A DNA stretch of 64,000 bases from JBHHUI01 sp965248775 (lineage in GTDB: Bacteria; Chloroflexota; Anaerolineae; Anaerolineales; JBHHUI01): assembly GCA_965248775.1 (NCBI GenBank), contig OZ252150.1:496001-560000 (forward strand), in the 5' to 3' direction. The first letter of the stretch is position 1; every line of letters begins with the position of its first letter. Made by a program: the position numbers and the translations under genes. Positions 23,697 to 33,578 of the stretch are shown in pieces. The notes below the pieces were generated by a model, which saw only the letters and a program-made list of their open reading frames with translations, was not told the DNA's origin and ran no database searches.

Positions 23697-24608
23697 CTAG
23701 GTGTATTGATAGCGACTGGAGTCGCCTTCTTCATGGCCGTCGGAGTTCCGCAGGCCTTCTCAAACCGCGCCTTATGGTTTGCAATACCCTACGTCTTGGT
23801 GAAATTAATCGGAAACGTCTTGTTATACCTCGTAGCTCTTGAGAATCCCGCTTTCCGCGCAGGTATCCGGACATGGTTGGGATTGTCGAGTGGAGGATTG
23901 GTCGCTGTACTGATCGGCGCGTTCGTTGGTGGAACAGCCCAATATTGGCTCTGGGGTCTCGCGATTATTTTAGACGTGTATGCTGGCAGTGCGAGCGGAA
24001 GTGGCGAGGATTATGCGGGGAGGGTGCAACCGGCGCATTTTGCTGAACGCCATGGCTTGTTCGTCATCATCGCACTTGGCGAGACGTTGATCTTGGCTGC
24101 GGGCGGCGTTTCGGATACGCTTTGGTCAAGCGAATTGCTCTTGGTCGCAATCCTCGCGGTTGCGGTCACAGGCGCTCTTTGGTGGAGTTATTTCCATCGG
24201 GCAATGCCCGCACTCGAACACGCATTAACCTCCAGTGACGACGCCAAACAATCGAGGATCGCTGTAGAATCCTACAGCTTCATTCATTTTCTGATGTTGG
24301 CGGGTGTCATTGCATACGCGGCTGCGATAGAGCTAGCCATTGCGCATCCAACAGAACCTCTACCAATGGCCGAAACTGTTGCATTCGCACTGGGTCTCAT
24401 CCTGTTCGTTGCTGGAATGGCCGCTGCCCTGTGGAGAGCGACAGGCACCTTACCGCTGCCACTGGTGGTTCTGAGTATCGTTACAGGAATTGCAATTGTT
24501 GTTGCGATCGGTGGCAACCCAATCCTGACTCTGGGAATTGCCCTAGCAGGTATCATTGCAATCGGAGTATTGGAACAAAGAACGACAAGCCTGACAGCAA
24601 CTGAATAG
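23697..24608 (+). pseudogene. ltrA, 3' part after the IS1182-type element
   Basis: The 3' part continues the ltrA frame from the second CTAG copy: GVLIATGVAFFMAVGVPQAF, then about six further membrane segments, the conserved FAERHGLFVIIALGETLI motif and SYSFIHFLMLAGVI, ending ERQ/EQRTTSLTATE. With the 5' part the ancestral protein was about 380 residues, normal for LtrA. The fragment could be expressed only by internal initiation. Function of LtrA in bacteria is poorly known (originally linked to growth of Listeria at low temperature). Confidence 0.88.
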
Positions 24609-24801
24609 TAATAGCATAAGCTTGACCAACGAGGCAGCTGTCGCGTCGTTTGACTACGGCGCGGCGTCGATTTCTTCGTTATGGCCGGCCTGCTCGCCGA
24701 CCGGATCCTCTGCGGCGGACGCATCCCCATCACCATCCACCAGCGCCAAATCTGACCATGTTCTAATTAGAGGCCATTATCGAATAAGAAAGGGGATTTA
24801 C
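24609..24801. other. Intergenic stretch with a possible coding remnant
   Basis: On the plus strand a short open segment ends MAGLLADRILCGGRIPITIH before a TGA near 24757. It has no start signal and I do not recognise it; it may be the tail of a lost gene or chance. Nothing else is seen here. Confidence 0.25.
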
Positions 24802-25653
24802 TTGGAGAAAACTTTAACAAGTAACTTTGTCAATGTCGACGGCCTCAACGTTCACTATCGGAGCGCCGGTGCCGGCGAGCCAGTGCTATTGTTGCATGGT
24901 TTTCCGACATCATCATTCTTGTGGCGGCATGTCGCTCCGCATATTGCTCATACGAATCGGGTAATCGCCCTCGATTTGCCGGGATTTGGGCAGTCGGATA
25001 AACCGCTCGATGTCTCATATAGCTTTCGGTTCTTTGAGCAATTCTTATCCAGCTTCCTGGAAGCACTGGAACTGGAAACGATCAGCTTGGTTGTGCACGA
25101 TCTTGGCGGCCCGATTGGGCTTTACTGGGCCTGTCAGCATCCGGATCGTGTCCGAAAGTTAGCCCTCCTAAATACACTTGTCTATCCTGAATTCTCTTGG
25201 GCAGTGATCTTGTTCGTCCTCGCTGTGCGCTTACCCGGCCTGCGATCAATTCTGAGCAGCCCGTGGGGGCTGCGGGCGGCGCTAAAAATCGGCATCCACG
25301 ACAAAACAAAGATTACCCCCGAGGCGCTCGCCGCTGTGCAAGCGCCGTTTGAATCTCAAGACGCACGGCGCGCCTTGATAAAGGCCGGCAGCAACCTGCA
25401 CCCAAACGGATTTCGAGATATTGCGCATCAACTACCGGAATTCAAAATCCCTGTGCGTGCGATTTATGGCGAGCACGACCGAATTCTGCCCGATGTGGCC
25501 AAGACTCTGCAGCGCGTTGCCCGAGACCTGCCACAGACGGTGGTCAGCGCCTTGCCTGATTGCAGTCACTTTTTGCAGGAAGAATGCCCGGACGAGGTTG
25601 GCCGTTTGTTGGCCGATTTTTTCAAACCCGACGATAAATTGGGAGGCAGCTGA
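24802..25653 (+). CDS. Alpha/beta hydrolase, haloalkane dehalogenase/epoxide hydrolase-like
   Basis: A 283-residue alpha/beta hydrolase. The open frame runs back to 24622, but the TTG at 24802 preceded by AAAGGGG fits the family N-terminus (VNVDGLNVHYRSAGAGEPVL). It has the oxyanion region LLHGFPTSSFLWRHV, the nucleophile elbow VVHDLGGPIGLYWA with an Asp nucleophile (HDLGG), an acid in YGEHDRILPD and the catalytic His in DCSHFLQEECP. HGFPTS plus HDLGG is the epoxide hydrolase/dehalogenase-like pattern, but the halide-binding Trp after the nucleophile is Leu, so dehalogenation is not assured. It follows the broken ltrA on the same strand. Confidence 0.85.
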   Translation: MEKTLTSNFVNVDGLNVHYRSAGAGEPVLLLHGFPTSSFLWRHVAPHIAHTNRVIALDLPGFGQSDKPLDVSYSFRFFEQFLSSFLEALELETISLVVHDLGGPIGLYWACQHPDRVRKLALLNTLVYPEFSWAVILFVLAVRLPGLRSILSSPWGLRAALKIGIHDKTKITPEALAAVQAPFESQDARRALIKAGSNLHPNGFRDIAHQLPEFKIPVRAIYGEHDRILPDVAKTLQRVARDLPQTVVSALPDCSHFLQEECPDEVGRLLADFFKPDDKLGGS

Positions 25654-25690
25654 AAGGGAGCGTTTCACTTTGGGGGCAGCTTCCTTCCGA

Positions 25691-25761
25691 ATGTCACCCT
25701 GAATGTAGTGAAGGGTCTCTGACACAAGCGAACGAGATGCTTCACTTCGTTCAGCATGACA
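25691..25761. repeat. Imperfect inverted repeat (TGTCACCCTGAATGTAGTGAA / TTCACTTCGTTCAGCATGACA type)
   Basis: Two roughly 21-base arms match at about 16 positions around GGGTCTCT...GAGATGC. This type of TGAA-CGAAGTGAAG hairpin is a widely dispersed intergenic repeat in many bacterial genomes. The whole interval 25654-25971 is otherwise noncoding apart from the terminator at its end. Confidence 0.6.
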
Positions 25762-25907
25762 GAGAACGAGTTTTGAGATTATTTGTCCCTAAACTGAAAT
25801 ACACCTCAGCTGAAAGGGGTTTCCACAGGAAAATCAGAATCCTGATAGAGGAACTTAACGACAATGCGCTGCGCAGGGGCACGCAAACCGTAACAACTTC
25901 GGCAAAA

Positions 25908-25945
25908 CACAAAAGAGACGACGCACTAGCGCCGTCTCTTTTCTT
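25908..25945. terminator. Bidirectional intrinsic terminator
   Basis: AAAAGAGACG and CGTCTCTTTT pair around ACGCACTAGCGC, with A- and T-tracts on both sides. It lies just beyond the 3' end of the SBBP gene on the minus strand and after the hydrolase gene on the plus strand. Confidence 0.8.
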
Positions 25946-25971
25946 ATCCACTCGTTAGATGAGGGATGTGC

Positions 25972-26803
25972 TTACTGCACTGCCAAGACGAACAGCCCGC
26001 TGAAGTTCACGTCTGCGGTAATCTGGCCGTCCACGATGGTTGTCAAGACTTGCACCCAGTCAGCGCCGTTTCAGTACAAGATGACAAGCTGTCCGCCGCC
26101 CTCGCCTTGGCCGCTGGCGCTGTCGAAACCACCCGGGATGTCGAAGCTCACCATGAGCATCTCGCCGGCTGGCAGGGACTGCACTTCGGTCTCTTCACCG
26201 TTGCCGTTGGGCTGGAAGACGTGCGTCGTGAGACCTTCGAGGAAGAAAGCTGAGTTGCTTAGCACGTTAGAGCCAGAGATCAGCGTGCCTTCGACAGGTA
26301 GCGAGGACAGGTCGCTAGCGTCCACGACGGCGCTACCATCGCCGGCCGGGAAGATGACCCGGCGACCGGACGACTCGAAGCGCGTCGCGCTACCGTTGAG
26401 GGCATGCCGCTCGCCGGGGCCGCTGGGGCGGATGACGTGCGGAACGGACGTATTGTTGCCGCCGGCGGGGTCAGCATCCCCGGTGCCGGGATTTGTGCCG
26501 CCGCTGCTCCCGGGTGTTATATTGCCACCTCCATCGACCGGGATGACGATGATTGGACAATTGGCGACACAGTTGAACCGCGTCACAAAGACGTTATTGA
26601 AACCATTGTGAGTGGCATCGTATGCGTTGGCTATGGGAAAGTCACCGCCGGTGGACCCCGTCACGTAGAAGTTGCCGTTGGGGTCCACGGCGATGCCGTT
26701 GCCAACATCTTCACTGCCACCACCCAGGTATGTGGAGTAGACCAGCGCGTCGCCGGCCGCGTTCAGCTGCGTCACGAAGGTGTCAGTGTCGCCGCCATAG
26801 CTA
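25972..26803 (-). pseudogene. SBBP beta-propeller surface protein, C-terminal part, with a nonsense codon
   Basis: This is the third piece of an SBBP-repeat gene cut by insertion sequences. It contains propeller blades YSTYLGGGSEDVGNGIAVD and NFYVTGSTGGDFP, a Gly/Pro linker and a C-terminal beta domain. The frame stops at a TGA at 26071-26073 (LVILY*), but continues NGADWVQVLTTIVDGQITAD ... NFSGLFVLAVQ to a TAA at 25972, just before a terminator; the TGA probably replaced Trp. Excising the ISNCY-like element and one TAGCTA copy joins NAFDAS directly to YGGDTDTFVTQ, so this piece was continuous with the one ending at 28407. Confidence 0.8.
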
Positions 26804-28400
26804 GTTTCCGGTGCGAAACGCATCGCTGGGCTGAAAACAGACGACCTGAACTAGGGTTTGGTTTGAGCGATCGGATTTGAAATGTTCAGGTAGCACGAGC
26901 ATGTAGTCTCAATCCGATCGTGTTCAGGTTAGCAGCCAGAATGGTCAAGCCAACCCAACGATGGTGGCCCTGATTGCCACGATAACGACAAATGCCGAAG
27001 GCATGTTTGCGTTTGAGAACACTGACCCAGTCCCGTCCCGGTCCTGGACGGGGTTCGGCCCTCAACGCCAGCATGAAAACGACGGCCGCGTTTGAACCAG
27101 GCCTGTTTTTCATGAGCATGGCGTTCTTGGGACTTATAACCCGCTTTGGGTAAGACGACGTGCCGAACGCCCTTTTGTCTTGCATAGTTTTCGTTGGCCG
27201 AGGAATAAACACCGCGGTCAGCACTGGCCTGGACTGGCGGCTTGCCAAAGGTTCGACAATGATTATCAATAGCTGGGTGCCACCGCGTGGAGTCGCACAC
27301 GCGACTTCGTTGGGTATCATCGGAAGGATTGCCATCGAGCAACCGCCAGTCGGAAATGATGCCGCCGTCGACTTCATCTAGCCAGACTTTGCGACCGAAC
27401 TCGGTGGGCTTGCCAGCTTTGTTGCGTCGGATAATGGCAGTGTCAACTTCGAACAGACTGACCAGCTTTTCTGAAGCCGGCACAGATTCATTCTGAAATA
27501 CGCGCCGTTTGGTTTGTTCCAGGACTTGTTCCACCCGCGGCAGAAATGTCTCGATAGTTTCGGCCAGCGGTTGGCAGAGCCGATGAGCTGGCTCTTGGGT
27601 ACTCGCTTTCAAATCTTCAAGCACCGTTTTGACCAATTGACGATAGCTCTGTTTGAGCTTTTCCTTTGCAGAGACACTTCTTTTGCGGGCCTGGTTGGCA
27701 ATCATCAGGGCCTGCTTTCTGGCGCTCCGCGACCGATTGCGAAATACTGTCCCGGCAAGTCCACCTGCTGTTGCCAATACTTGTTTGGCTTTTGTTAGTG
27801 TACGGCCTAATACCCGCACCCCATCAACCAGCAATCCGCTATCGGTTGGATAGCGCACATTGCTTTCGACCACCGTCCCATCTGTTCTCAACTTGCGTCC
27901 ACGTGTGATTTTCAATTCTTGTGCCAGCTTTGTCACACGCTCATTCAGGGCTTTCAATGTGTCGGTTTGAATTTGATGCGCCCAGCGCAGCAATGTCTTC
28001 TCATCTGGTACATCTTCAAAATACACCCGGCAGAATAATCTCAGTACCAAACTATCTCTAACGTGTTGTTCTGTCCGTGCGTAACTCCAGCCATACAGAT
28101 GCTTTACTACCAACATCCGCAACACCACTTCTACTGGACTTGAACTCCGTCCAGTTTGTAGTGTTCCTGGATAGCGTTTCGAAAAGTCGTTTCGTACTTG
28201 CTGATATAGTTCGTCGTCTTCCAGTATTTTATCGATCTGGCTCATCACTGGATCCATTTTACTTGTCAGTTCTATAATTTCCATGAAGAACTTGTCGTTT
28301 TCGTATCGGTCGCGTAACATTGCTTTGGCCCTTTCTGTGAGTTCGCTTTTGTGTGCAACTTAATGCTCTCACAGATTGGGCCTTCTTTCGCACCGGAAAC
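26804..28400 (-). mobile_element. ISNCY-like insertion sequence in the SBBP gene
   Basis: The 1597-bp element has perfect 15-bp terminal inverted repeats GTTTCCGGTGCGAAA (starting at 26804, and its complement ending at 28400) and is flanked by a 6-bp duplication TAGCTA (26798-26803, 28401-28406). The host reading frame is restored exactly on its removal. The transposase inside carries a 3' frameshift, so this copy is probably inactive. Confidence 0.88.
26886..28320 (-). pseudogene. ISNCY-family transposase with a frameshift near the C-terminus
   Basis: From the ATG at 28320 the protein shows MLRDRYENDKFF, SSPVEVVLRMLVVKHLYGWS, CRVYFEDVPDEKTLLRWAHQ, KLRTDGTVVESNVRYPTDSG (first Asp), a long helical middle region and WLDEVDGGIISDWRLLDGNP, the plan of the ISNCY/ISDol1-like group. 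The main frame runs to 26929 with an unrelated tail. The proper tail (SVLKRKHAFGICRYRGN, WVGLTILAANLNTIG) is in another frame ending at 26886, so a single indel near 27020-27060, right after RRFHAGVEGR, broke the gene. Confidence 0.8.
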
Positions 28401-29032
28401 TAGCTAGCGTCGAATGCGTTGGGAGTGGTGAAGTCGGTGGAGGAGTCAGTGGAGCCCGTGATGTAGGCGTTGCCGTTGGCGTCCACGGCGATAGCGTTGC
28501 CTCTATCGCGGCCGTTCCCACCCAGGAAGGTTGAGTAAACCAGCGCGTCACCGGTCGCGTTCAGCTTGGTCACGAAGGCGTCGTAGATGCCGCCGTTGTG
28601 ACTTGCGTCGAGCGCGTTGGACGTGGGGAAGTTTTCGGATTGAGTGGAGCCCGTGACGTAGGCGTTACCCTTTGCGTCAACGGCTATGGCTTGGCCATAG
28701 TCGTCGCGGCTGTCGCCCAGGAAGGTGGAGTAGCCCAGGGTGGGGTCAATGGGAAGCACTAGCGCCGGGTCGTAGGCGCCGAGCGTGAAGCCCAACTCGC
28801 CCTGCTCGCCGAGCGCGTAGCTCACATTCACCGGGTTGCGCTCGCCGGCCACATCTTGCCAGGCGATTGGAGCGCGCTCGACCAGTTCGAGCGTCTCACT
28901 CAAAGCCAAGAGCAGCTCGCCGGTCTCAGTGTCCACGCTCACGCCGCTGGCACCCTCATAGCGCCACTGGATGCTGCTCGGGTCGACTTCCGGCGCGACG
29001 AGGTAGGTACCCTTGATGTCTAGGACTTTTTA
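28401..29032 (-). pseudogene. SBBP beta-propeller surface protein, middle part
   Basis: The piece begins LDIKGTYLVAPEVDPSSIQW near 29032 and includes the post-signal domain and several propeller repeats: YSTFLGDSRDDYGQAIAVDA, GNAYVTGSTQSENFPTSNAL, DAFVTKLNATGDALVYSTFL, GNAYITGSTDSSTDFTTPNA. It ends at the TAGCTA target of the ISNCY-like element. Upstream, the frame meets a TAA in foreign sequence, which separates it from the N-terminal piece. SBBP proteins are secreted adhesin- or matrix-like beta-propellers. Confidence 0.82.
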
Positions 29033-29419
29033 CTTTTTGTGCTGGGCTTCCTGCAGCAGAGGCGCGATGCAGTGTCACAGCCTTTTTGAAGAGTCGTATC
29101 GCAAAACGCTACCCAAAGGAGTGCGGAAAACAGCCGCTTTTCGATGAGCGGGCAGCCGGAAAAGTGTCAGCGAGAGAAACGCAGACCGGTCAGGCGAATA
29201 GGGTGAGATCCATCGCCTTTCAGGAAGTGTCGTCGAAGGCGAAGGCCAGTTGAGTGAGGCGAACAGGGCGGTCAGGCGAGCGGAGAGAGCGTCACCCAGT
29301 CACCGCGTACTGCCGCAACGCGGCAAGTGTCACGACCCAGTACGTTCGTACAGTCACGTGCAGACTGCATCGTGATGACTGGGTGAATGCACTGGGTCAT
29401 GACGAGCTGCTTTGCCATT
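29033..29419. other. Foreign insert without recognised gene; relic of a mobile-element end
   Basis: This stretch separates the SBBP middle part from the IS3 element and encodes nothing recognised. Its right half contains CGACCCAGTACGTTCGT, GACTGGGTGAATG and CACTGGGTCATGACG, matching the CACGACCCAGTGCCTTCG repeats at the end of the integrase-type element near 33.6 kb. It therefore looks like the end of a related element that was later hit by IS3. On the other side of IS3, 30668-30785 is likewise not SBBP-like. Confidence 0.5.
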
Positions 29420-29448
29420 GGTATTACCCCGATTCAGTGGACAGTTGG

Positions 29449-30312
29449 TTAAGCCACTAAAGGTAATTGTTCATAGGCATGTGGGCTCATGTAATCCAGG
29501 GCCGAATGCATCCGTTGCCGATTGTAAAACACTTCGACATAGTCAAAGACGCTGGTGCGAGCAGCGGCCCGGCTGGCGTACAGTTGCTGGTATACACACT
29601 CGGATTTCAGGCTGGCAAAGAAGCTCTCCATGGGGGCGTTATCGTAGCAGTTTCCCCTTCGGCTCATACTGGGCGTGATGTCATGAAGCTTGCGCAGCGC
29701 CTGATACTCAGCGCTGGCGTACTGACTCCCCCGGTCAGAATGATGGATGAGACCTGGCGGCGGTTTTCGCGAACGCAGAGCCATCTCCAAAGCATCCAAA
29801 GTCAGTTGGCGGCGCAAGCGTTTGCCGAGTGCCCAGCCGACGATCCGTCGCGAGTACAGGTCGAGGACTGCTGCGAGATAGAGCCACCCTTCACTGGTTG
29901 CAATGTAAGTGATGTCGGCCAGCCACACTTCGTTAGGCGCAGTGGCCGTGAAGTCCTGAACGAGCAAATTCGGCGCTACGGGCAGGCTGTGCTTCGACTG
30001 GGTTGTCACCTTGTAGCTCCGTTTGCGTCGGGCTTGCAGGCCATGCAGGCGCAACAGACGGGCCACCCGGTTGTGGCCGCAGCGGATGCCGCGGTCCTGT
30101 AGTTCGCGGTGAATGCGCGGACAGCCATAGACGCCGCGATGCTGCTCAAAGATCGCTCTGATCTCGCGTCCCAACGCCTGGCTGGCTTGCTCGCGCGGGC
30201 TGACCGGCCGCTTGCGCCAGGCGTAGTAGCCGCTACGTGTGACTTGCAGTACCCGACACATCAGACTGATGCTGTACTCGCCTTTGTGTTCGTCAATGAA
30301 GCGAAATCTCAC
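29449..30312 (-). CDS. IS3-family transposase OrfB (DDE domain)
   Basis: A 287-residue catalytic subunit with the N-terminal HTH_21-like region (YGCPRIHRELQDRGIRCGHN) and an rve integrase core. The DDE triad is visible: Asp in VWLADITYIAT, Asp in LIHHSDRGSQYAS and Glu in APMESFFASLKSE. The GTG start overlaps the orfA stop (GTGA) in the -1 frame, and an A7 run at 30342-30348 (CTAAAAAAAGCC on the coding strand) provides a slippery site for the OrfAB fusion protein typical of the family. The frame is intact. Confidence 0.92.
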   Translation of the reverse strand: MRFRFIDEHKGEYSISLMCRVLQVTRSGYYAWRKRPVSPREQASQALGREIRAIFEQHRGVYGCPRIHRELQDRGIRCGHNRVARLLRLHGLQARRKRSYKVTTQSKHSLPVAPNLLVQDFTATAPNEVWLADITYIATSEGWLYLAAVLDLYSRRIVGWALGKRLRRQLTLDALEMALRSRKPPPGLIHHSDRGSQYASAEYQALRKLHDITPSMSRRGNCYDNAPMESFFASLKSECVYQQLYASRAAARTSVFDYVEVFYNRQRMHSALDYMSPHAYEQLPLVA

Positions 30313-30605
30313 TTCTGCTCGCGCGCAAACACCGCCATGGCTTTTTTTAGGATGTCCCGTTCCTGGCGCACCACGTGCAATTCGCGCTTCAACTCGGCCA
30401 GCTCGCGGTCGCGCTCCTTCGGCTTTCCCTTTCCGGGAAATGCCTGCGCTCCATCAGCCGCGTATTCAGCCCGCCAGCGATTCAGACTGCTACTACTTAC
30501 TCCCAAATCCAAAGCAAGCTGCTCAACCGCTGTGTCGCTATCATACGATAACCGAACGGCTTCGACCTTGAATTCGCGCGTGTATGTCTTCCGGTATGTA
30601 CTCAT
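30309..30605 (-). CDS. IS3-family transposase OrfA (HTH)
   Basis: A 98-residue protein: MSTYRKTYTREFKVEAVRLS opens the helix-turn-helix (VEQLALDLGVSSSSLNRWRA), followed by a leucine-zipper-like helix (RELAELKRELHVVRQERDIL). The DILKKAMAVF segment over the A7 run is the frameshift window. OrfA binds the terminal repeats and can repress transposition. The ATG at 30605 is followed by an intact frame. Confidence 0.9.
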   Translation of the reverse strand: MSTYRKTYTREFKVEAVRLSYDSDTAVEQLALDLGVSSSSLNRWRAEYAADGAQAFPGKGKPKERDRELAELKRELHVVRQERDILKKAMAVFAREQK

Positions 30606-30667
30606 TTGGGTCCTCCCTGATCTGTGAATCTATCTTATCTCGTTGTCCACTAAACCAGGGTAATGCC

Positions 30668-31660
30668 AAACTGAAGCAACATGCCATATGTAAAGCGTGC
30701 CCCAACAGACAGGGTTGTGTCATTCATAACCAGGTATGGAAAGGCCGCAAAACCAGCTCTAAGGATTTCATCTTCAATGATGATGCGCTCGAGCAGTTCT
30801 TCAGTGCCGTCGTAGACCAGGTCGATACCGGGATAGAGGTCTTCATAGACCACTTCGGCGTAGGTAGGCAGGTTGGTCTGCCAGTTGGCCAGGTCGGCGC
30901 CGAGCAGGTAGTTGACCACGCCAGCTTGCGGGGACTGGCCGACGACCGTCGGGTTCGGGTTCGCGCCATAGAATTGCAGGCGCAGGATCTGGGATTGGGG
31001 TTCGGAGCCAGAGTCTGCATCATTTTCTTGCTCATCAGCTGTCGGGTTGTCTTGCGCACCCGGCAAGGCGAAGACGACTTCTTCATTGGTGAAGAAGATG
31101 TCCGCGCCACCTTGCGAACGCGCCTGGAATATGACCACGCCGTCGCTCTGCCCCGCGTTGGGGATAAACGAGAGCGGCACATTGCCAAAATCCACGCTCG
31201 CCAGCACGTCGGCGGTCTCCTGCGCCGCCAGCGACAGTGGCTGGTTGGCCTCGTCGAGAACCAGCACGGAGGTGTTTTCGGGCAATGGTGGGAGGACGGC
31301 TGCTTCGACTTCGGGCTCTGCAGAGTCAGTCTCTCTCGCCGTAGCTTGTGCATCGGGAGCAACGGCGTCCGTGCTGTCGCTTGCCTCCTCAGCCTCGGTC
31401 GCAATTTCATCTGACTGCGACGCGGCTTCAGTTGCGTCGTCCACTACTTCTGCCTGGCCTTCGGTGTTGGAGTCTGTGTCGATTGACTCCGGCGCGGCGT
31501 CGGTTGCTTCGTCTTCGCTGGCTTGCTCGCCTACGGCGTCCTCTGTGGCGGGCGAATTCCCATCTGCAAGCACCGCGCCCGGCGTCATGAGTGCCAGCAA
31601 GAGAGCGAGCGCTATCAGAGCGGGAAGCAGTTGGTGCCGGAGAAATCTGGTTGTATACAT
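30668..31660 (-). pseudogene. SBBP beta-propeller surface protein, N-terminal part
   Basis: The ATG at 31660 follows AAGGAGAAGAG. The piece has a signal peptide (LLPALIALALLLALMTPGAVLADG), an acidic Glu/Ala/Thr-rich linker of about 110 residues and the N-terminal SBBP domain: VPLSFIPNAGQSDGVVIFQA, GADIFFTNEEVVFALPG, LQFYGANPNPTVVGQSPQAG, VNYLLGADLANWQTNLPTYA, YPGIDLVYDGTEELL. Similarity ends near 30790. The following residues up to 30668 are not SBBP-like and belong to an older insert that also received IS3. The gene diverges from the equally damaged AfsR-like regulator. Confidence 0.82.
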
Positions 31661-31729
31661 GTCTCTTCTCCTTGAGATTTTTCCGGTATCTGAGGAAACT
31701 TTAGTAAACGAGCGTTAAAAAATCATTGC

Positions 31730-33244
31730 ATGACAAACGGGATTGGACTTCAGTTCACATCTCCAATCGCCGGCGCAAAATCCAATTCCATGAGCTCCCC
31801 AACTACCGTTGCCAAGACAGACGCCGAGTTCTCCAACCGGTTGTACCTGCTGGGGCCGCCGCAAGTTGTGTGGAAGGGGGAAACCATTGCCAATGCGATA
31901 ACCCAAAAGGCGCTGGCCCTGTTGGGTTATCAGGCGCTGCACGAGCAACCCGTCGTGCGGACAGAGTTGGCCGGGTTGTTTTGGGGCGAGCGCACGGAGG
32001 CGCAGGCGCGTAATAACCTGCGTGTGGCGCTACACCGCCTGTCCGCGACGCTCCCCGGCGCGCTGCAGGTCGCGCGCAGCAGCGTGCAATTGCGGCGTAC
32101 CACGGAGACGGACAGCGTGTGGGTGGACGCGTTGGCCTTCGATACAATGCTCGAGCAGGGTGATGCAGCGCCGGTGGCGCTGGCCGAGGCCGTCGCGCTC
32201 GGCCGCGGTCGCTTCATGGAAGGTATTTTTCTAAATGATTGCCCAGAATATGAAGCGTGGCTGGCCGCCGAACAGAGTCGCCGCCATATACAGGTCGTCC
32301 AGGCACTGTACGAACTGACGCGCCATCACACGCATGTGGGTGAATATACACAGCAGGCCGGGACTACGCCGCGCGCTTGCCACAGCTGGAACCCTGGCAC
32401 GAGCCTGCCCATCGCCTGATGATGCAACTGCTGGTCTATAGCGGCCAACGCAGCGCGGCCATGGCACAATACGAAGCCTGCCGCAGCCTCCTCCGCCGCC
32501 GAGTTGGGCGTCAAGCCGGAAGCAGAGACGACCGAGCTCTACGAGCGGCTCCTGCAGGCTTCGGAGCTGACGCCCGATGCCACCCTGAACAACATGCCTG
32601 AGCAGGTTACGCCTTTCTTTGGGCGTGAGAATCAGTTGGCGCAGCTTGTCCGGCGCCTGCGCAATCCGGCCTACCGCCTGGTAACGCTGATGGGCATGGG
32701 CGGCGTGGGTAAAACGCGTCTGGCGCTGGCTGCTGTCGAGCAGGCTGCGACTCGTTTCGCTGACGGCGCATGGTTCGTTTCGCTGGCCGGTCTGCAGGCC
32801 GAAGCAAACGCCGAACCAGATGCGTTGCAAAACAGCATAGCCGCCACGATCGCGGCAGCGCTCGCCCTCCCCTTGCAAGGGCGCGCCGCACCTCGTAACC
32901 AGTTGCTGGAGCAGCTGAGCCAGAAAGAATCCCCGCTCTTGCTGGACAACTTCGAACAACTGATAGCGGGCGCCGATTTCTTTACAAAGATTTTGCAGCG
33001 CGTGCCGGGGGTCACGCTCCTGATAACCTCCCGCGCGCGGCTCAACATGCAGGCCGAATATGCCGTTTGGGTAGCGGGATTGCCGGTTCCACCGCAAGCG
33101 GTTCCGCCGCAACCGCCTGATTCCCATGAAGGAGGGGAGAGAAGTGGGACTTCGGAAGGTGAGAGCTATGCCAGCGTGCAGCTCTACGCCGAACGTGGCC
33201 CAGCCGGAATTACGATACAGGACGACAATATCTCCCTCTGTCGT
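31730..33244 (+). pseudogene. AfsR/SARP-like regulator (BTAD-NB-ARC-TPR), 5' part with two frameshifts
   Basis: The ATG at 31730 opens a SARP-like protein: winged-helix region (LYLLGPPQVVWKGETIANAI, LAGLFWGERTEAQARNNLRV), then a bacterial transcriptional activator domain. A first indel near 32350-32360 shifts the frame (continuing DYAARLPQLEPWHEPAHRLM) and a second near 32495-32505 shifts it back (AELGVKPEAETTELYERLL). The NB-ARC ATPase follows with Walker A MGMGGVGKTRLAL, Walker B SPLLLDNFEQL and the sensor TLLITSRARLN. It stops at about QLYAERGPAGITIQDDNIS, where a mobile element starts. It lies divergent to the SBBP gene, which it may once have controlled. Confidence 0.82.
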
Positions 33245-33416
33245 ATTGCATCATGTAAGAATCTTACCCTGAGAAGCCGTTGCCAGTCCAGTTTTTCCAT
33301 CATTTTCAACCCGATTCGAGGTGTGACTTTTCGATCAATTGGTCAAGCCTCACTTAGTTTCCTCTGCTTCCGCTGGAGCTGCCTGACGCGCAGCCGAAGC
33401 CACGCAGGCGAGCACT

Positions 33417-33467
33417 GTCAACACCCCTTGTTGAGATGCGTGTGCAAAGAGCGTCAAGGGGTGTTGA
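33417..33467. repeat. 14-bp inverted repeat inside the mobile element
   Basis: GTCAACACCCCTTG (33417-33430 region) and CAAGGGGTGTTGAC (ending about 33467) are exact complements. They lie in the noncoding 33245-33578 part of the integrase-type element, next to the tandem end repeats, and may be a protein-binding or structural site of the element. No passenger gene is recognised there. Confidence 0.65.
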
Positions 33468-33578
33468 CGAAGCGCAGCCGCAGTGGCACGCTGCGGAGCG
33501 CAGGGGGCTCCAGCGAGAAGCAGGCGTTCTGTTTCCCGTTGGTGAGCCGAGATAAAAGCAGGCTGGTAGTCGACACAT

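Larger units (their letters stand above)
29420..30667 (-). mobile_element. IS3-family insertion sequence
   Basis: About 1.25 kb, with imperfect terminal repeats GTATTACCCCGATTCAGTGG at the left end and, reversed, GCATTACCCTGGTTTAGTGG at the right end. It holds the usual orfA and orfB in overlapping -1 frames. Exact outer bases and a target duplication could not be fixed by eye. It lies within an older insert in the SBBP gene. Confidence 0.85.

Noticed and set aside
10201..26073. Stop-codon reassignment: TAG and TGA found where paralogues or context suggest Trp, and TAA where Lys is usual
   Set aside because: The three cases involve three different stop codons, and the many intact genes here end normally at TAA, TAG and TGA. 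Decay by point mutation is the simpler reading.
30668..30790. Extension of the SBBP protein by an outer-membrane-like tail
   Set aside because: The sequence departs from the family exactly where the middle part should follow and runs into IS3 sequence, so it is part of an insert, not a natural C-terminus.
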